Source of the DNA: Buxus sempervirens
Lineage: Eukaryota > Streptophyta > Magnoliopsida > Buxales > Buxaceae
Assembly: GCA_947561395.2 (NCBI GenBank)
Contig: OX387194.1
Coordinates: 14,494,048-14,558,047 of the forward strand
Direction of reading: 5' to 3'
DNA: 64,000 bases
Shown here: piece after piece, positions 47,376 through 58,825 of the stretch
Layout: every line of letters begins with the position of its first letter
Numbering within the stretch: the stretch's first letter is position 1
Notes under the pieces: generated by a model
Seen by the model: only the letters and a program-made list of their open reading frames with translations
The model's database searches: none
Told to the model about the DNA's origin: nothing
Program-made: the position numbers and the translations under genes

Positions 47376-47640
47376 TCTCAAGGCGAAGGACATGGCAGAG
47401 GACGTGGCCATGGGGATGGATCTGCAGAAGGACAGTAGATTAGGATATCATGTATATGTTTTGTATTTTGATAAACTGATGTAACTTTCATTCATATATA
47501 TGAAAACAAAATTTGATTCATTTATCTTCTTCTTCATTTATATTCCGCAGTTTATTGAACTATTCTTGTTTAAACAGGAATAGGTGAAGCTTAAAACAAC
47601 ATCTAATTGTAATTGCATATATTTTTTTTCTGCTTTTGCT
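47376..47640 (+). other. Spacer between antisense genes X and Y (Tat-3)
   Basis: Holds the X 3' flank and probable polyadenylation region (TATATATGAAAAC near 47496). No gene supported. Confidence 0.45.
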
Positions 47641-47806
47641 GAAACCGCACTTGGTATGCGGACAAGGTGTGACCGCATTTCATTTGCGGTCATGCCATGT
47701 CCGCATTTGATCTGTGGACACAGCGTGTCCACATTTTATATACGGGCATGCCTTGTCCGCATTTTAAATGCAGTTTTTGGCCCCTGTGCGATTTTTCTAT
47801 AAAAAA
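47641..47806 (+). promoter_or_regulatory. Promoter of antisense gene Y (Tat-3): five palindromes, 28-bp period, TATA
   Basis: 25-bp units start at 47641, 47669, 47697, 47725 and 47753, exactly 28 bp apart, with TGTCCGCA/TGCGGACA-type arms. TATAAAAAA starts at 47798, 45 bp after the last unit start. The homologous promoter in Tat-2 uses GTATCCG arms and a 39-bp period. Confidence 0.8.
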
Positions 47807-47895
47807 CCCTAATGAACATTATTATAGCATCCTTCCTGCTTCTAAAACCCTCTAGGCGGCCGCCTGTTGTTTCTTGTGCATCCTTTGAAGGTTCC

Positions 47896-49658
47896 ATGGC
47901 TTCTCTTGCTCTGTCCTCCTCTATTGACGAAGTCCCTCCTGCAAGACAACCTTTTAGATCAAAACCACGCAATCTTACAAGATATAACACTGTGGATTCA
48001 TTCTATAACAGGTTGGTTAACTCCATAACCCCAGAAGATGATGTCCAATGGGATTCTATCAACTTTGGCCACATCCTGCTCATCCCTACCATTCCCTTTA
48101 AATGGGAAATTATTGAGGCTTTGATGGGACACTGGGAACCTCAACTGAATCTTTTCTGTTTTGGTGATAAAGAGATGACCTCTACAGTTGCGGAGATTGA
48201 AACAATCCTTAGCCTGAGGTTTTTAGAGAAGGTAGTGAACCCGCCCCTTAAGCCTAGCTACAAAAATGAAGCTTCTACTTTTTTGGGTATAGGGAAGAAA
48301 GACTTAGGGGAGTTTGACTCACGGCTAACCCTATCCAAGACTTTTTTGACTGAGAAACTTATAAGGAATGACAACCAACAGGCCCAGTTTAATGCCTTGA
48401 CTTTGATAATAGTTAATCAACTACTTTTCCCACGGGGTGATGAGGAGGTTGACTTGGCTCTCATTTCAGTCATATGCCAAGTTAAAGAGCGGGAGAGGTT
48501 AGCCCCTATGATATTGGAAGAGATGTACAAAGCCTTGACTGACTACTATTCCAGGAAGAAGAAGCTCTTTCTTGCATGTGCCCCTATCCTACAGGTACAA
48601 AAAACTTCTTTTTTCCTTCTCTTATTTTCTTTCTTTTTTTTTTCTTTCTTTTTTTTTTCTTTTTCTCTCTTTTTTTTTCTTTTTTTTCTTTTTTTTTATT
48701 TTTTATATTTTATATTTTTATATTTTTTTTTCTTTCCAATTGAAATATTTCCCCCTTTTTGCAGCTTTAGTTACTTGACCATCTGAGTCAGATCGAGATG
48801 ATAGATCGACGCTTTTCTACAAGAATGAAAGTTCTTGTTTTGATGAGCAACCGTGGGTGTCTTAACATCCAAGGAGGCAAGCAAGGTTGGTTCACTTTGT
48901 TGGATATTCTCCAGGATGATCAGGTGAGATGGCCTGGCACTTATCAACCAAACCCTGAGACAGTGATCAGCTTCAGAGATAGAAACTTCCTGGTCCTGGT
49001 GGGCTTAAGATCGGCTGTCCTTTATCTTCCTTTGCCGGTCCTTCGGTAGTTTGGAGGGACCCAGGGGATCATGATCCCAGATGGATATGAGGACTTTTTG
49101 GGGTCACTTACACCAGCTACCATGGGGCTATGTGCTCGGTTGATGAAGGAGTGGTCCTATGTTCGCTTCCTGAAGGGCTCAGTCTTTTCTGAGTCACATG
49201 TGAAGGACTATCTTTTCTAGATCAGAGAGCAGGTTCAGAGTCATGCCTCAGTACCAGAGGATCCTCCTGCCGTTCTTGCACCCACTTATGAAGACATACT
49301 GGTTTCTGAGAGAGCATCCCACAAATGGCTTCAACAAATTTGGGTACGAGAGGCTCAAGAACTTATCATACGAGGTATTGATCTGGAGAGGCAGATTGAA
49401 GAGCAGGTGTCTCGCCGTGTTGCTTTGGAAAAGAAACTTGAAGAGCAGAGGCAGGCTTGTTACTTTGAAGTCCGAGTGATACGGCAGAAGTACCATGATG
49501 CATTAACTAGCCTTAGAGATATGAGGATCAAGCAAGCCTTTTCAAATGAGGTCATCTCCTTCTTGAGTGATCTGGATGCAGAGGGAGCTTCTGGGATTAT
49601 TGCGACTTAGGCGGCTCGGATTCAAGAGCTTGAGAAGCGGCTAGGGGACAGGGACTAG
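47896..49658 (+). pseudogene. Antisense gene Y (plant-mobile-domain-like), Tat-3 copy
   Basis: Exon 1 is 47896-48594 (233 codons) and exon 2 is 48765-49658, joined by an intron with CAG|GTACAA and TTTTTGCAG|CTT. The fold-defining segment is FKWEIIEALMGHWEPQLNLF, then MTSTVAEIETILSLRF, as in plant mobile domain / DUF7745 proteins. The C-terminus is a coiled coil (LERQIEEQVSRRVALEKKLEE). Stops occur at 48768, 49047, 49218 and 49608. An upstream in-frame ATG at 47812 is not conserved in Tat-2, so 47896 was chosen. The product and its role are unknown. Confidence 0.72.
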
Positions 49659-50635
49659 CTCCTTTTTATTGCATTTTTTTTCTTTTTCTTTTTCCATACC
49701 TTTGTACAAAAGCAAACTCTAATAGTGGAAAGACAAAGGATTTAATTCAAAAATAAGTTTTTATACTATTGGCCTTAGAATTCTCAGATGCTTGTAAAAA
49801 CAAAGGTTTTATAAAAAGTATTTGATTTCTCATCACTGGCCAAAATATAAATTTTTTTTGAAGTTTGGTCCAAAACACTTAATCACACATAATTAAAGGA
49901 ATTAAAATCAAGTTGAATAATGAAAAGGATGGTTCAAGTAATAGGGAGAGATCAGATCTGTCTATCCTAGGACCCTTAGAGTCATCCCCAAATGCCCTTT
50001 CTTCCAGAATTGGCCTGTTATTCCCAATTTGTTCCATCTCCTGTGCTCATACTAATCTCACTTCAAGCTTGGACAATATGATCAAGTCAACCACTGATTC
50101 CATTTTTTCTTTCTTGTTTTTTTTTCCTTTTCTTGCCAATATTGCCCCTAGCGCCAATTACGGTTTTCACTAGGGCCGGCTTTTGCATTCCATCATTACC
50201 AATCTTTTACTCTGAAAATTGAAAGAATATACTAAAATCACCGAGGACTTAAAATTAAGACTAAACAAAGGCTAGGCTCAGTTTATGAAAGAAAGGATAT
50301 TAAAGGCTCAAAATTTTCCAAACATGGAAATATGTCAACTGGACTTACAGTCATGATGAATATGATCCCCATTCCCCAAACTTTGTTCATTTCTTTTCTT
50401 TTTGCACTTGGCTTTCATTTGCCACTATCCTTTTTTTTTCTTTTTTTTCTTTTTTTTTCTTTTTCTTCCCCTTTTTCTTTTGTTTTTTCCCCAATTTGCT
50501 TTGCCCCAGTATGAAACTGTAAGTCCCAGTTTAGGTTTATCAAAGAAACGAACAGGCTCGACTTGGCTAGTTTAGGGATTAAAATTTTGGGAAATAAAGA
50601 AAGATGGCCTCGAATCATTTCCTAATAATATTCAA
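49659..50635. other. Non-coding 3' region of Tat-3 between gene Y and pol
   Basis: Parallels 8871-9607 plus 15385-15633 of Tat-2, without the A1 insertion. Contains the ACTAGGGCCGGC motif (50170) and a T/C-rich stretch at 50420-50490. No gene supported. Confidence 0.6.
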
Positions 50636-51800
50636 TCAAGGAAAATACCTTTTTACTGCATCAGAGTTAATTGTCTCAGGAAAATCTTTTCCATCCATTC
50701 CTGTTAAGATGAGTGCACCCCCTAATAGGACCTTCTTGACAACATAAGGCCCTTCCCAATTTGGCTTGAATTTACAGCGAGAGTCTTCCAAAAATGGCAA
50801 GATTTTCTTTAAAACCAAATTTCCTTCTTGGAAAGTTCTAGGCTTCACTTTCTTATTGCAAGCCTTGGCCATTCTTTTCTGATACAACTGGCCATGACAA
50901 AGTGCCTTCAAATGCTTTTCCTCTATCAAATTGAGTTGATCATGTCTTGACTGTATCCATTCAGCTTCTTCCAATTCTGCTTCCATTAGCACTCTCAGTG
51001 ATGGGATTTCAACTTCAACAGGTAAAACTGCTTCCATTCCATAAACTAGGGAATACGAGGTTGCCCTGGTAGAAGTCCGGATTGAGGTTCTGTAGGCATG
51101 TAGAGCAAGTGGTAGCATTTCATGCCAATCTCTGTGACTTACTACCATCTTATGAATTATTTTCTTTATATTCTTATTTGCTGCTTCTACTGCCCCATTC
51201 ATCTTTGGTCTGTACGGAGCTGACTTGTGATGGGTAATCTGAAACTGCTCACACATCTTCTTCATATCCTTGTTCTTAATATATAAGGCGTTGTCTGATA
51301 CTATAGCATTTGGCAAACCATAGCGACAAATGATATATTTCAAAACCTTAAGAACATGGTTGCTTGTGATATTTGCATACGAAGCTGCTTCAACCCACTT
51401 GGTGAAATAATCAATTGCTACCAGAATGAATTGTGCCCATTTGATGCCTTTAGGGAGATCATGCCAATGACATCTATGCCCCACATGGAGAAAGGCCATG
51501 GTAAGGTCATGTTGTGTGGCTCACTCGGTGGTGCATGCTTGTTATCCACATATATTTGGCACAGATGACACCTCTTAACATGTATACAACAATCGTGCTC
51601 CATCGTTGATCAATAGAATCCCAATCGCAGAATCTTCTTTGCAAGCATGTGCCCATTAATATGGGGTCCACAGACTCCTCCATGTACAGTCTCAATCAAC
51701 CTTTCTGACTCAGCCTTGGTGGCACATCTGAGTAGGACATCATTGTATGATCTCTTATATAACTGTCCACCACTTAGGAAGAACTATCCTGCTAATCTCT
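50636..51800 (-). pseudogene. Integrase of Tat-3
   Basis: Frame 50636-51499 (287 aa) covers the DDE core and C-terminus: ILVAIDYFTKWVE, IVSDN, MNGAVEAANKNIKK, FKPNWEGPY. The zinc module is in 51418-51603 and upstream, with CIHVKRCHLCQ intact. The first catalytic Asp (MWGIDVIGM) is in the other frame, so a frameshift near 51430-51490 separates it from the rest of the core. The last residues match Tat-2 (SDAVKRYFP). Confidence 0.85.
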
Positions 51801-52086
51801 ATATTGCCCTTTTTTCTTTAGGAGTAACACATTCTGGTAAGCTTTGATTATTCAAGAAATTCCTGATATTATGAAACCACGGTACTTCTTCTTCTGGTGT
51901 TCCTTCTAGAACAAGACAATAAGCCGGTTCATTTCTGATTTCAACTTCTAGGGGTTTGATATCTACTCCTTCTGGAATACTGATCATTGAAGCCAATGTT
52001 GCCAAAGCATCTGCAAACTAATTCTTGGCCCTTGGCATATAGCTGAAGGAAATTTGAGTAAAATTGGTGGATATTTCTTCCAAATA
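51801..52086 (-). pseudogene. Tat-3 aRNH-integrase connector
   Basis: Frames 51799-52005 and 51941-52126 contain MATLASMISIPEGVDIKPLE and EEVPWFHNIRNFL, equal to 16854-17039 of Tat-2. It links the second RNase H to integrase. Stops (for example the TAG at 52019 on the minus strand) break it. Confidence 0.6.
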
Positions 52087-52932
52087 CTAGTGATATAGGA
52101 TCAATTTGTGATCTTTGGTTTTCCATTCACTAGTTGTTTGGAAGATGATAAGACTCGAATCTCCGTATATGTCAGGTTCCTCTACTCCATGGTCTAGAGC
52201 AGCTTGCAACCCAATTATACATGCTTCATACTCTGCAATGTTGTTTATGCACTGGAACCTCAACTTCACTGCGATTGGGATATGTGAACCATCCGGCTTG
52301 ACCAAAACTGCCTCAGTCCCGTTCACATTCATGTTTGCGGCCCCGTCGAAGAACATCTGCCAGGAACTTTCACTTTCCTCTTCCTCAGTAAACAAAACTG
52401 CCGTATCAGGAAAATTAGTCTTTAAAGGCTGATAATCTGGCAAAGGATACTCAGCTAAATGATCGGCGATTGCTTGACCTTTAATTGCTTTTTGAGTGAC
52501 ATATTTGAGGTCAAATTCAGAAAGCAACAGCTGCCATTTGGCCGTTCTGCCAGTTAGTGCCAGTTTCTCAAATAAGTACTTCAGTGGGTCCATTCTGGAT
52601 ATCAACGATGTGGAATGACTGAGGAAGTAATGTCTCAGTCTTTGGGTTGCCCATACTAAAGCACAACAAGTCTTCTCTAAAGGCAAATACTTGGCTTCAT
52701 ATTCTGTGAACTTCTTACTCAGATAGTAAATAGCCCTTTCCTTTCTGCCTGTCTCATCATGTTGTCCCAAGACACACCCCATTAATGTCTCCAAAACTAA
52801 CAAGTACAGAATCAATGGTCTTCCCGAAGTTGGTGGCACTAGCACTAGTGGATTCAGCAAATATTCCTTTATCTTGACAAAGGCCCGTTGGCAATCGTCA
52901 TTCCAGACCGTTGGGTTGTTCTTTCTTAGCAA
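52087..52932 (-). pseudogene. RNase H plus archaeal-type RNase H of Tat-3
   Basis: One open frame of 281 aa. Residues 1-165 are the end of RT and the RT-linked RNase H (EKTCCALVWATQRLRHYFLS). After a linker, the second RNase H shows FDGAAN (195-200), NIAEYEACIIGL (231-242) and YGDSSLI (256-262), giving the catalytic Asp, Glu and Asp. This duplicated RNase H defines the Tat lineage. It would remove RNA from RNA:DNA hybrids. Confidence 0.85.
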
Positions 52933-53019
52933 CTTGAAAATTGGTTCACAGGTGGCAATGAGCTATACTATGAACCTACTGATGTACTGAATTCTTCCAA
53001 GAAAACCCCTAACTTCCTT

Positions 53020-54450
53020 CTATGTTTTGGGTGGTGGCATTTCAATAATCGCCTTTGCTTTAGCAGGATCAATCTTAATCCCCCTTTTGCTCACTATAAA
53101 TCCCAACAATTTTCCTGATGTAGCCCCAAAGACACATTTTTCTGGGTTGAGATGTAAACTGTACTTCCTAAGTCGGTCAAACACTTTCTTCAATTTGATC
53201 AAGTGGTCTTCTTCTTTACAAGATTTGACAATCATATCATCTACGTAGACTTCCATCTCCTTGTGGATCATATCATGGAACAGTGCTGTCATGGCCCACT
53301 GGTAGGTTGCCCGGGCATTCTTAAGCCAAATGGCATAACAGTGTAGTGAAAAGTACCCCAAGGTGTAATAAAGGCTGTTTTTTCTTGATCTTCCTTTGCC
53401 ATCTTGATTTGATTATATCCAGAGAAACCGTCCATGAATGAGAACAGGCTATGTACAGTAGTATTATCAACCAGAATGTCGATATGTGGAAGTGGAAAAT
53501 CATCCTTTGGACTTGCCTTGTTAAGATCTCTATAATCCACACACATCCTGACTTTCCCATCCTTTTTTGGTACTGGCACTATATTTGCAAGCCACTTGGG
53601 GTACGTGGAGACTGCCAAAAATCCAACTTGGAATTGTTTGACCACTTCATCTTTGACCTTCAGTGTCCATTCAGGTTTCAGCCTTCTTAACTTTTGCTTA
53701 ACCAGCTTAACCTCTGGCAGAATTGGAAGCCTGTGCATAACCATGTCAGTATTTAACCCTGGCATATCCCGATATGACCATGTGAACACATCCTTGTAGT
53801 CTGCCAAAAATCGCGACATTTCATCAAGCTGCACGTCAGATAGGCATGCCCCAATCTTCACTATTTTTGAGTCATCTTTGGTCCCTAGATTTATTGAAAT
53901 GGTCTCCTCAATATTAGGTTGAACACCCTTTTCATGACGCTCCAATCGATATGCAATTTCTTTAGGAGGGTCATATTCTTCGACCTCAGTCTCTTCTTCG
54001 ATCCCCATTAGGTCAAAGTCGAGCTCAAGGTCGAAGTCATATTCAACCTGATCTAATTCCGTTTGCTTATATGGTTCATAAATGGTTTGGACCTTTTTGA
54101 AAAAATTAAATTTTCTAGAAAAAATAGAAAAATCTTTTTGGGTTTTTTGTGAGCCTTCTAAAAAAGCTTTTCCTGAAGACGAAGGCTCATTAAAACCTTC
54201 AGGAAAAGGGCCTTCCACTAATGGAGTTTTTTTTTGAAGCCGCGTCTGTTTGCCAATCAAACGCTGCTTCAAAGGTAATGAGAGTTTCCTCCCAATTTTT
54301 CAAAATAAATTTTTCTCGAGCAGGTGAAATGGTGCAAGCCCACTCCTCAAACTCAGAATCCGATGCCATCATCATCGGATGAATTGTACTGCCCTTTTCT
54401 GCTGTGGGGCCCAATCCAGATATGACCTCATCCGGAATTTCCACTATTGC
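53020..54450 (-). pseudogene. Reverse transcriptase of Tat-3, interrupted by A3
   Basis: Frame 53289-54272 (327 aa) has the acidic linker, VRMCVDYRDLNKASPKDDFP, MDGFSGYNQIKMA and TVMPFGL, then a frameshift. Frame 53020-53361 continues with MEVYVDDMIVKSCKEEDHLI (catalytic YVDD). 54199-54450 is the protease-RT linker, matching 19232-19588 of Tat-2, and is cut where element A3 begins. Protease and gag lie beyond the window on the far side of A3. Confidence 0.85.
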
Positions 54451-54885
54451 TCTAAGCACCTCATTTTTGCGCTCCTAGAAGTGCCGGAAATGCAAACCCT
54501 AGCTGGAAAGTCAAACCCTAAAGGGGGCAAAAGTTGACTTTTTGATCAAATGAAAATTGGCTACCTTGCTTTATCTTAATGGATAGAGGATCCCGACACG
54601 GTTCCAACGCAACTGAGTTTGCCCAAATCGGAGTTTTGATGAGGAAGATATGATCAGTTGAAGTTTCCAGGCAGCAACGCCAGAAACTGCACATGTGGCC
54701 AAGGAATCGCACACGTGGCGAAAAACACAGGAAAATATCTCGAGGGGCAATCCGTAAATATCCAAAATCTGCAAAATATCTCAAGGATTAAACCAAAATT
54801 GCGCAGGAGGCAATCTGTAGTTATCTCAAGTGTCAAATCGGTCAAATCCAAGGGGTAATCTGTAAATATCAAAAATATTGGCAAA

Positions 54886-55148
54886 ATAACCGGAATTAAA
54901 TTACTGTTAAACACAAATTGTGTATAACCGGAATTCAATTCCGATTCATAAAGTGAAATCAAAAATTGCTAGACAGATTCTCTGATTCCGTACCTGACAA
55001 GCTTTAATTACTAATCAAGTGCAAAAGTAACCAAAATTCAATTTCGGTTACAAATAAAAATGGTATAACCAAAATTGAATTTCGGTTATACTGAAAAAGC
55101 TGTGTAAACGAAATTCAATTTCGGTTACCTTTTTTTGGTCTATAAATA
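54886..55148 (+). promoter_or_regulatory. LTR A3 promoter: TAACCGAAAT-type phased palindromes and TATA
   Basis: Units start at 54886 and 54924 (38 bp), then after 103 bp at 55027, 55065 and 55104 (38 and 39 bp). Arms are GTAACCGAAATT/AATTTCGGTTAC with a centre of a single base. TATAAATA starts at 55141, 37 bp after the last unit start. Same grammar as A1 and A2 with a different sequence. Confidence 0.8.
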
Positions 55149-56591
55149 GAGACCCCAGCCATTTGGCTTGGGGTTGGCTGCTTCCTGAATTTTCCCCCCA
55201 CCCTACCTTGTTCGTGACCTCCCTTTACACCCTCTCTACCCTTCCAAAACACCTAAAACCCTAATCCAACCCTTCTCAAACCCCTTCTCTACCCTTTTCC
55301 TTCATTCTCATCACTGGGAGAAGATCTTGAGGAGCATTTGGAGAGGAGGAGGTGTTGTCCAAGAGCTGTGGTTCCACAAGGAGCCTTAAGCACACCTCCA
55401 AAGAGGATTTCAACTGTAAGGTATGGTTCCCCACTAGATTTTAATCAAAATATATAAATTTTAGCTCATTTGGAGCATGTTAGTTTTCAAGCATGCCATC
55501 CTCTCCCATTTTGTTCCCCATGTGCATGTCCTCTTGTTGTTGTTTTCACCTTCTCATGCTCATTTGATGGGTGGTCAGCCCTAGACGGCAAGAAAGGTAA
55601 GATGCCGGTAGGATAAAGAGAGGCTAGGGAGTAGTTTGGTGGGTTAGAGAGACCTTGCAACCACCATTCGGCTACTGTTTTGGCTTTCGTCATGGAGGTC
55701 TATTCTTCAAAGAGTGGAGCATGTTCCATTCATGTGTGCCATATAATGTATCCCTAAAGTAACCCCCCTTCTATTCCATTCTTTACGTGAGTTTTCTCTT
55801 AGAACAAGAGCATGATCTAGATTGATATTGTTATGTTAAAGATCATGAGATGCATGCTGGAGTTTATGCCTTATGTTTGGTCATACATAGTCTAGTTGCT
55901 ATCTTGTGCATGCCTAGTTGTTATCACTTGAATGCATAATACCCTCTTGATTGTTCTTTAGAATTTCAAGCATACGTGCCATGATTTGTAGGGTTATAGA
56001 ATCGCCTCATTTTGCAACTATTTTCACATGTCCTCATGGAGGTTTCTATCATTTTTTTTATCATTGTTTTGTGATCATGAGGAGCCGACCCCTTTGCATG
56101 TGCATCCCTATATGCTTGCATGGGTTTTCATTTGCTAGAAGCATGCTTAGTTGATATGAGTAGGTCACTGTTTGGGTGAAGTATGCATGCGATGAAAACC
56201 AGATTTTTACTCTTAGGTGGCCCATTTTCTCGTATAATCCAACCATGCTTTGAAACTTGTGTTTTGTCTTGGTTTGATGTCCTCCTATGTGCATGAATGT
56301 TTGCTCATTTTTCCGAAAGCCAAAGACTGAAACAGGGATGCTTGATCCCTGTTCAAGTACTGTCCCTTGCAAGAGAAAGAAGGAGGAAGGGAACCCCCAC
56401 CCATCCCCTTGCTGTTTTGATTTTGAAAACCCCAAAGAAGAACCAAATGGCCTCATTCGGACCACTTTGGGCCCACACAAACCTCTTATATGTTCACAAA
56501 CCCCTTGGATTGGTTTTCTATTGAAAAAAGAGAAAAAATGAGTTTCTGCAAGTTGCCCAAAATCACAGGTCGGTTATGGGCAATGCCTGGC

Positions 56592-56799
56592 TTAACCGAA
56601 ATTGAATTTTGGTTAAACCAAAAAATGTAGTATAACCGGAATCCAATTTCGGTTATACTGCATTTCAGGCTTGACCGAAATTAATTTTCGGTAACTTCAA
56701 ATTATAATAAAAACCTGATTTTTTGGTGTTTGCTGATTTGTGGTATTGCTTGAGCCGAACCGGTTGAACCAACAGGGTTTCCGGGTGACCCGGAAACCC
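56592..56799 (+). repeat. Downstream palindrome cluster of LTR A3
   Basis: Units at 56592, 56632 and 56671 (about 39-40 bp apart) use the same TAACCGAAAT arms as the promoter of this LTR. The GGGTTTCCGGGT palindrome follows at 56775-56799, 104 bp after the last unit start. Confidence 0.75.
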
Positions 56800-57773
56800 A
56801 AATGGTGCATTGGCTTCTAAGCTCAATTGGATCCTTTTGTAGACCTTCCAACGGGGCCCACCCAGTCTAAGATCACTTTACATTAGACAAGATAATTAAA
56901 ATAAACTAAATGGGCCAAACCCTACGAGGCCCACCAAAGCCCAAAAAAAGAAGAAGCATGTAGGCTTAGCATAGGCATGGTTTGGCCGTGACTGCGAGCG
57001 CGGGCGTATCAGGCCCACTAAGCCCATCAACCCAACTGGGTAGGGTCCAACACCCTGTCCCATTGAACCTTGGACCACCCGGTCCAAATCTAGACCAAGT
57101 GGCCCCAAGCCCAAGGTCTTGCCCACTTTTTGAAACTTAAATAAGATAAATCAAATAAATCACTTGGAAACCATGTGTGGCCCACCCAATAGGGCCCGCA
57201 AACTAACCCGGCCCACATTTGCATGAAAATCACTTAATTCTTAAAACTTGAATTTTAAAGTAAAATCAATTCATTGAACCAAAGCCCAAAGGGCCTCTCA
57301 GGTTAGACTGAGGCCCACCAGGGGATATGTGGGCTTAACCAAGCCCACCAAGGACACCGTGGGCCTTCCAACGGGGCCCACCCAGTCAGACCAAGACCAC
57401 CTTAATTAAGCAAGATAAAAGCAATTAAAGGGACCCACACCACTCAGGTGGTCCCGCCAGACTTAACCAAAATCTCATGCTGGATTAGGAATCGGGTGAG
57501 AAATCAGTAAGTTGACTCAAACTATGAGGAACCTATGGGACCTGTCAACCGGCGGGGTGGACCAGGGTGTCTACGGAATTCCCCGGCCCGTAACCGAGAC
57601 CTTACCTAGAATCTCAAGCTGCAGATCTGCCCAATAGATAAACTTAGGCACCCAAGTGTCCGCCTGCACCCCATCAGGCGGTGGCGACTCCAACTTCCCA
57701 TTTTTACCCTCCCAGAGGCACGCGTGAGAATCCGTGCGCCCCGCGGTGCGGCGTTTCCTGAGCGTGCACAGCC

Positions 57774-57791
57774 TGGCGACTCTGCTGGGGA
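57774..57791 (+). other. Primer binding site of element A3
   Basis: TGGCGACTCTGCTGGGGA, 3 nt after the LTR end. Consistent with the 3' end of a tRNA-Arg, the primer reported for Ogre/Tat elements; the tRNA identity was not checked. Confidence 0.75.
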
Positions 57792-58825
57792 ATTTCAACC
57801 CGATAGAACCCCTGGTTAGAATGAGTCAACCTAAGAGGGATTTAGTTGGTTCTAGGATCTTTTGCTGTCTCGTCGTAATTAAGGCGTAGAATACACGCAA
57901 CTGCGTATTCTAGGGAGTCCTGTCAAAAGGATGAGATAATTGCCTAAGGAAAGTGGAATATAAAAGGTCCCTTGTGACCCTCTGCTTACCTGGGGACTCT
58001 CCCGGAACCTCGTATCGCGTGCCAATTCTAAACTTCACTATACGAGGCAGTAAAAAAAATTCATTTATCAACAAAATCCAAGCAAAACTCACTCGATTAG
58101 ACACAGCACGTAGCCCAACTGCACACACGGGCACGCCACCACACCATGGATGGATTTTTTCATATCCTGTTTTTTGTGATAAACTACGTGGGGTGACACG
58201 CACAAGGGAGGTTGCGTTAATGATCCGACCCTGAATGAATGAGTGCGAATATTGCATCTCCTTTTCCAAAACTTAGACCTCTCTAGCAGCCACCATTCTA
58301 ATTCCTATGAACTGACTTTTCGGATGGTATTAGCCCTACGCTCCCGTGGCTTGCCAGGGAAAGCAGGGTAAACCCATCTCTCCAGTTTTTTGGAGTCCAT
58401 TAGCACCACAGGTTTCCTGCCGTGGTACGCGAGGATCCAGTACTGGTCCAGACCCTTGTAGGCTTATGTCTCGGGCTGGGTATCCTTCCCCACCTAACGT
58501 TTCTGAATAAATCACACTTTGGGCATGTGAGTGTGATGTGAATGATGAATACGAGAGGAGTAAAATTGGAATAAAATCCAGAGTCCATTAGGGGCAGTAA
58601 CCCCCGTTTTTTGCATCAAATGGAATAAACCCTAGATGCTGGGCTACCTCAGCCCTAGTTTAGGAAACCCACCCAACTTTGATAAGGGGAACCACCCCAG
58701 ATCCATGCATTGAGTCCTATAAGCCATGGGCCCTGACCCATTAAAGTCCGCTGGGAGCACTTTAAGTTCGGATTGGTCTTTTAGAGTAGATGAAAGCCGA
58801 CTAGATCAGACAAGCAGATGAAAAA
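57792..58825 (+). other. Untranslated leader of element A3
   Basis: About 1 kb after the primer site and before LTR C2, without a supported gene. Frames up to 119 aa on either strand show no domain. The element's coding part would lie beyond C2, outside the window. Confidence 0.6.

Larger units (their letters stand above)
54451..57770 (+). repeat. 5' LTR of element A3, family A (3320 bp)
   Basis: Starts TCTAAGCACCTCATTTTTGC (TG changed to TC) and ends GAGCGTGCACA. It is followed by GCC and the primer site, so this is a true 5' LTR rather than a solo LTR. TATAAATA is at 55141 and a splice donor (GTAAG|GTATGG) at 55420. The 3' third is rich in GGGCCC. The element entered the Tat-3 protease-RT linker; the paralogous empty site is near 19465. 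Confidence 0.85.

Noticed and set aside
57910-58269. 119-aa minus-strand frame in the A3 leader
   Set aside because: No domain and no counterpart in another element; antisense to a non-coding leader.
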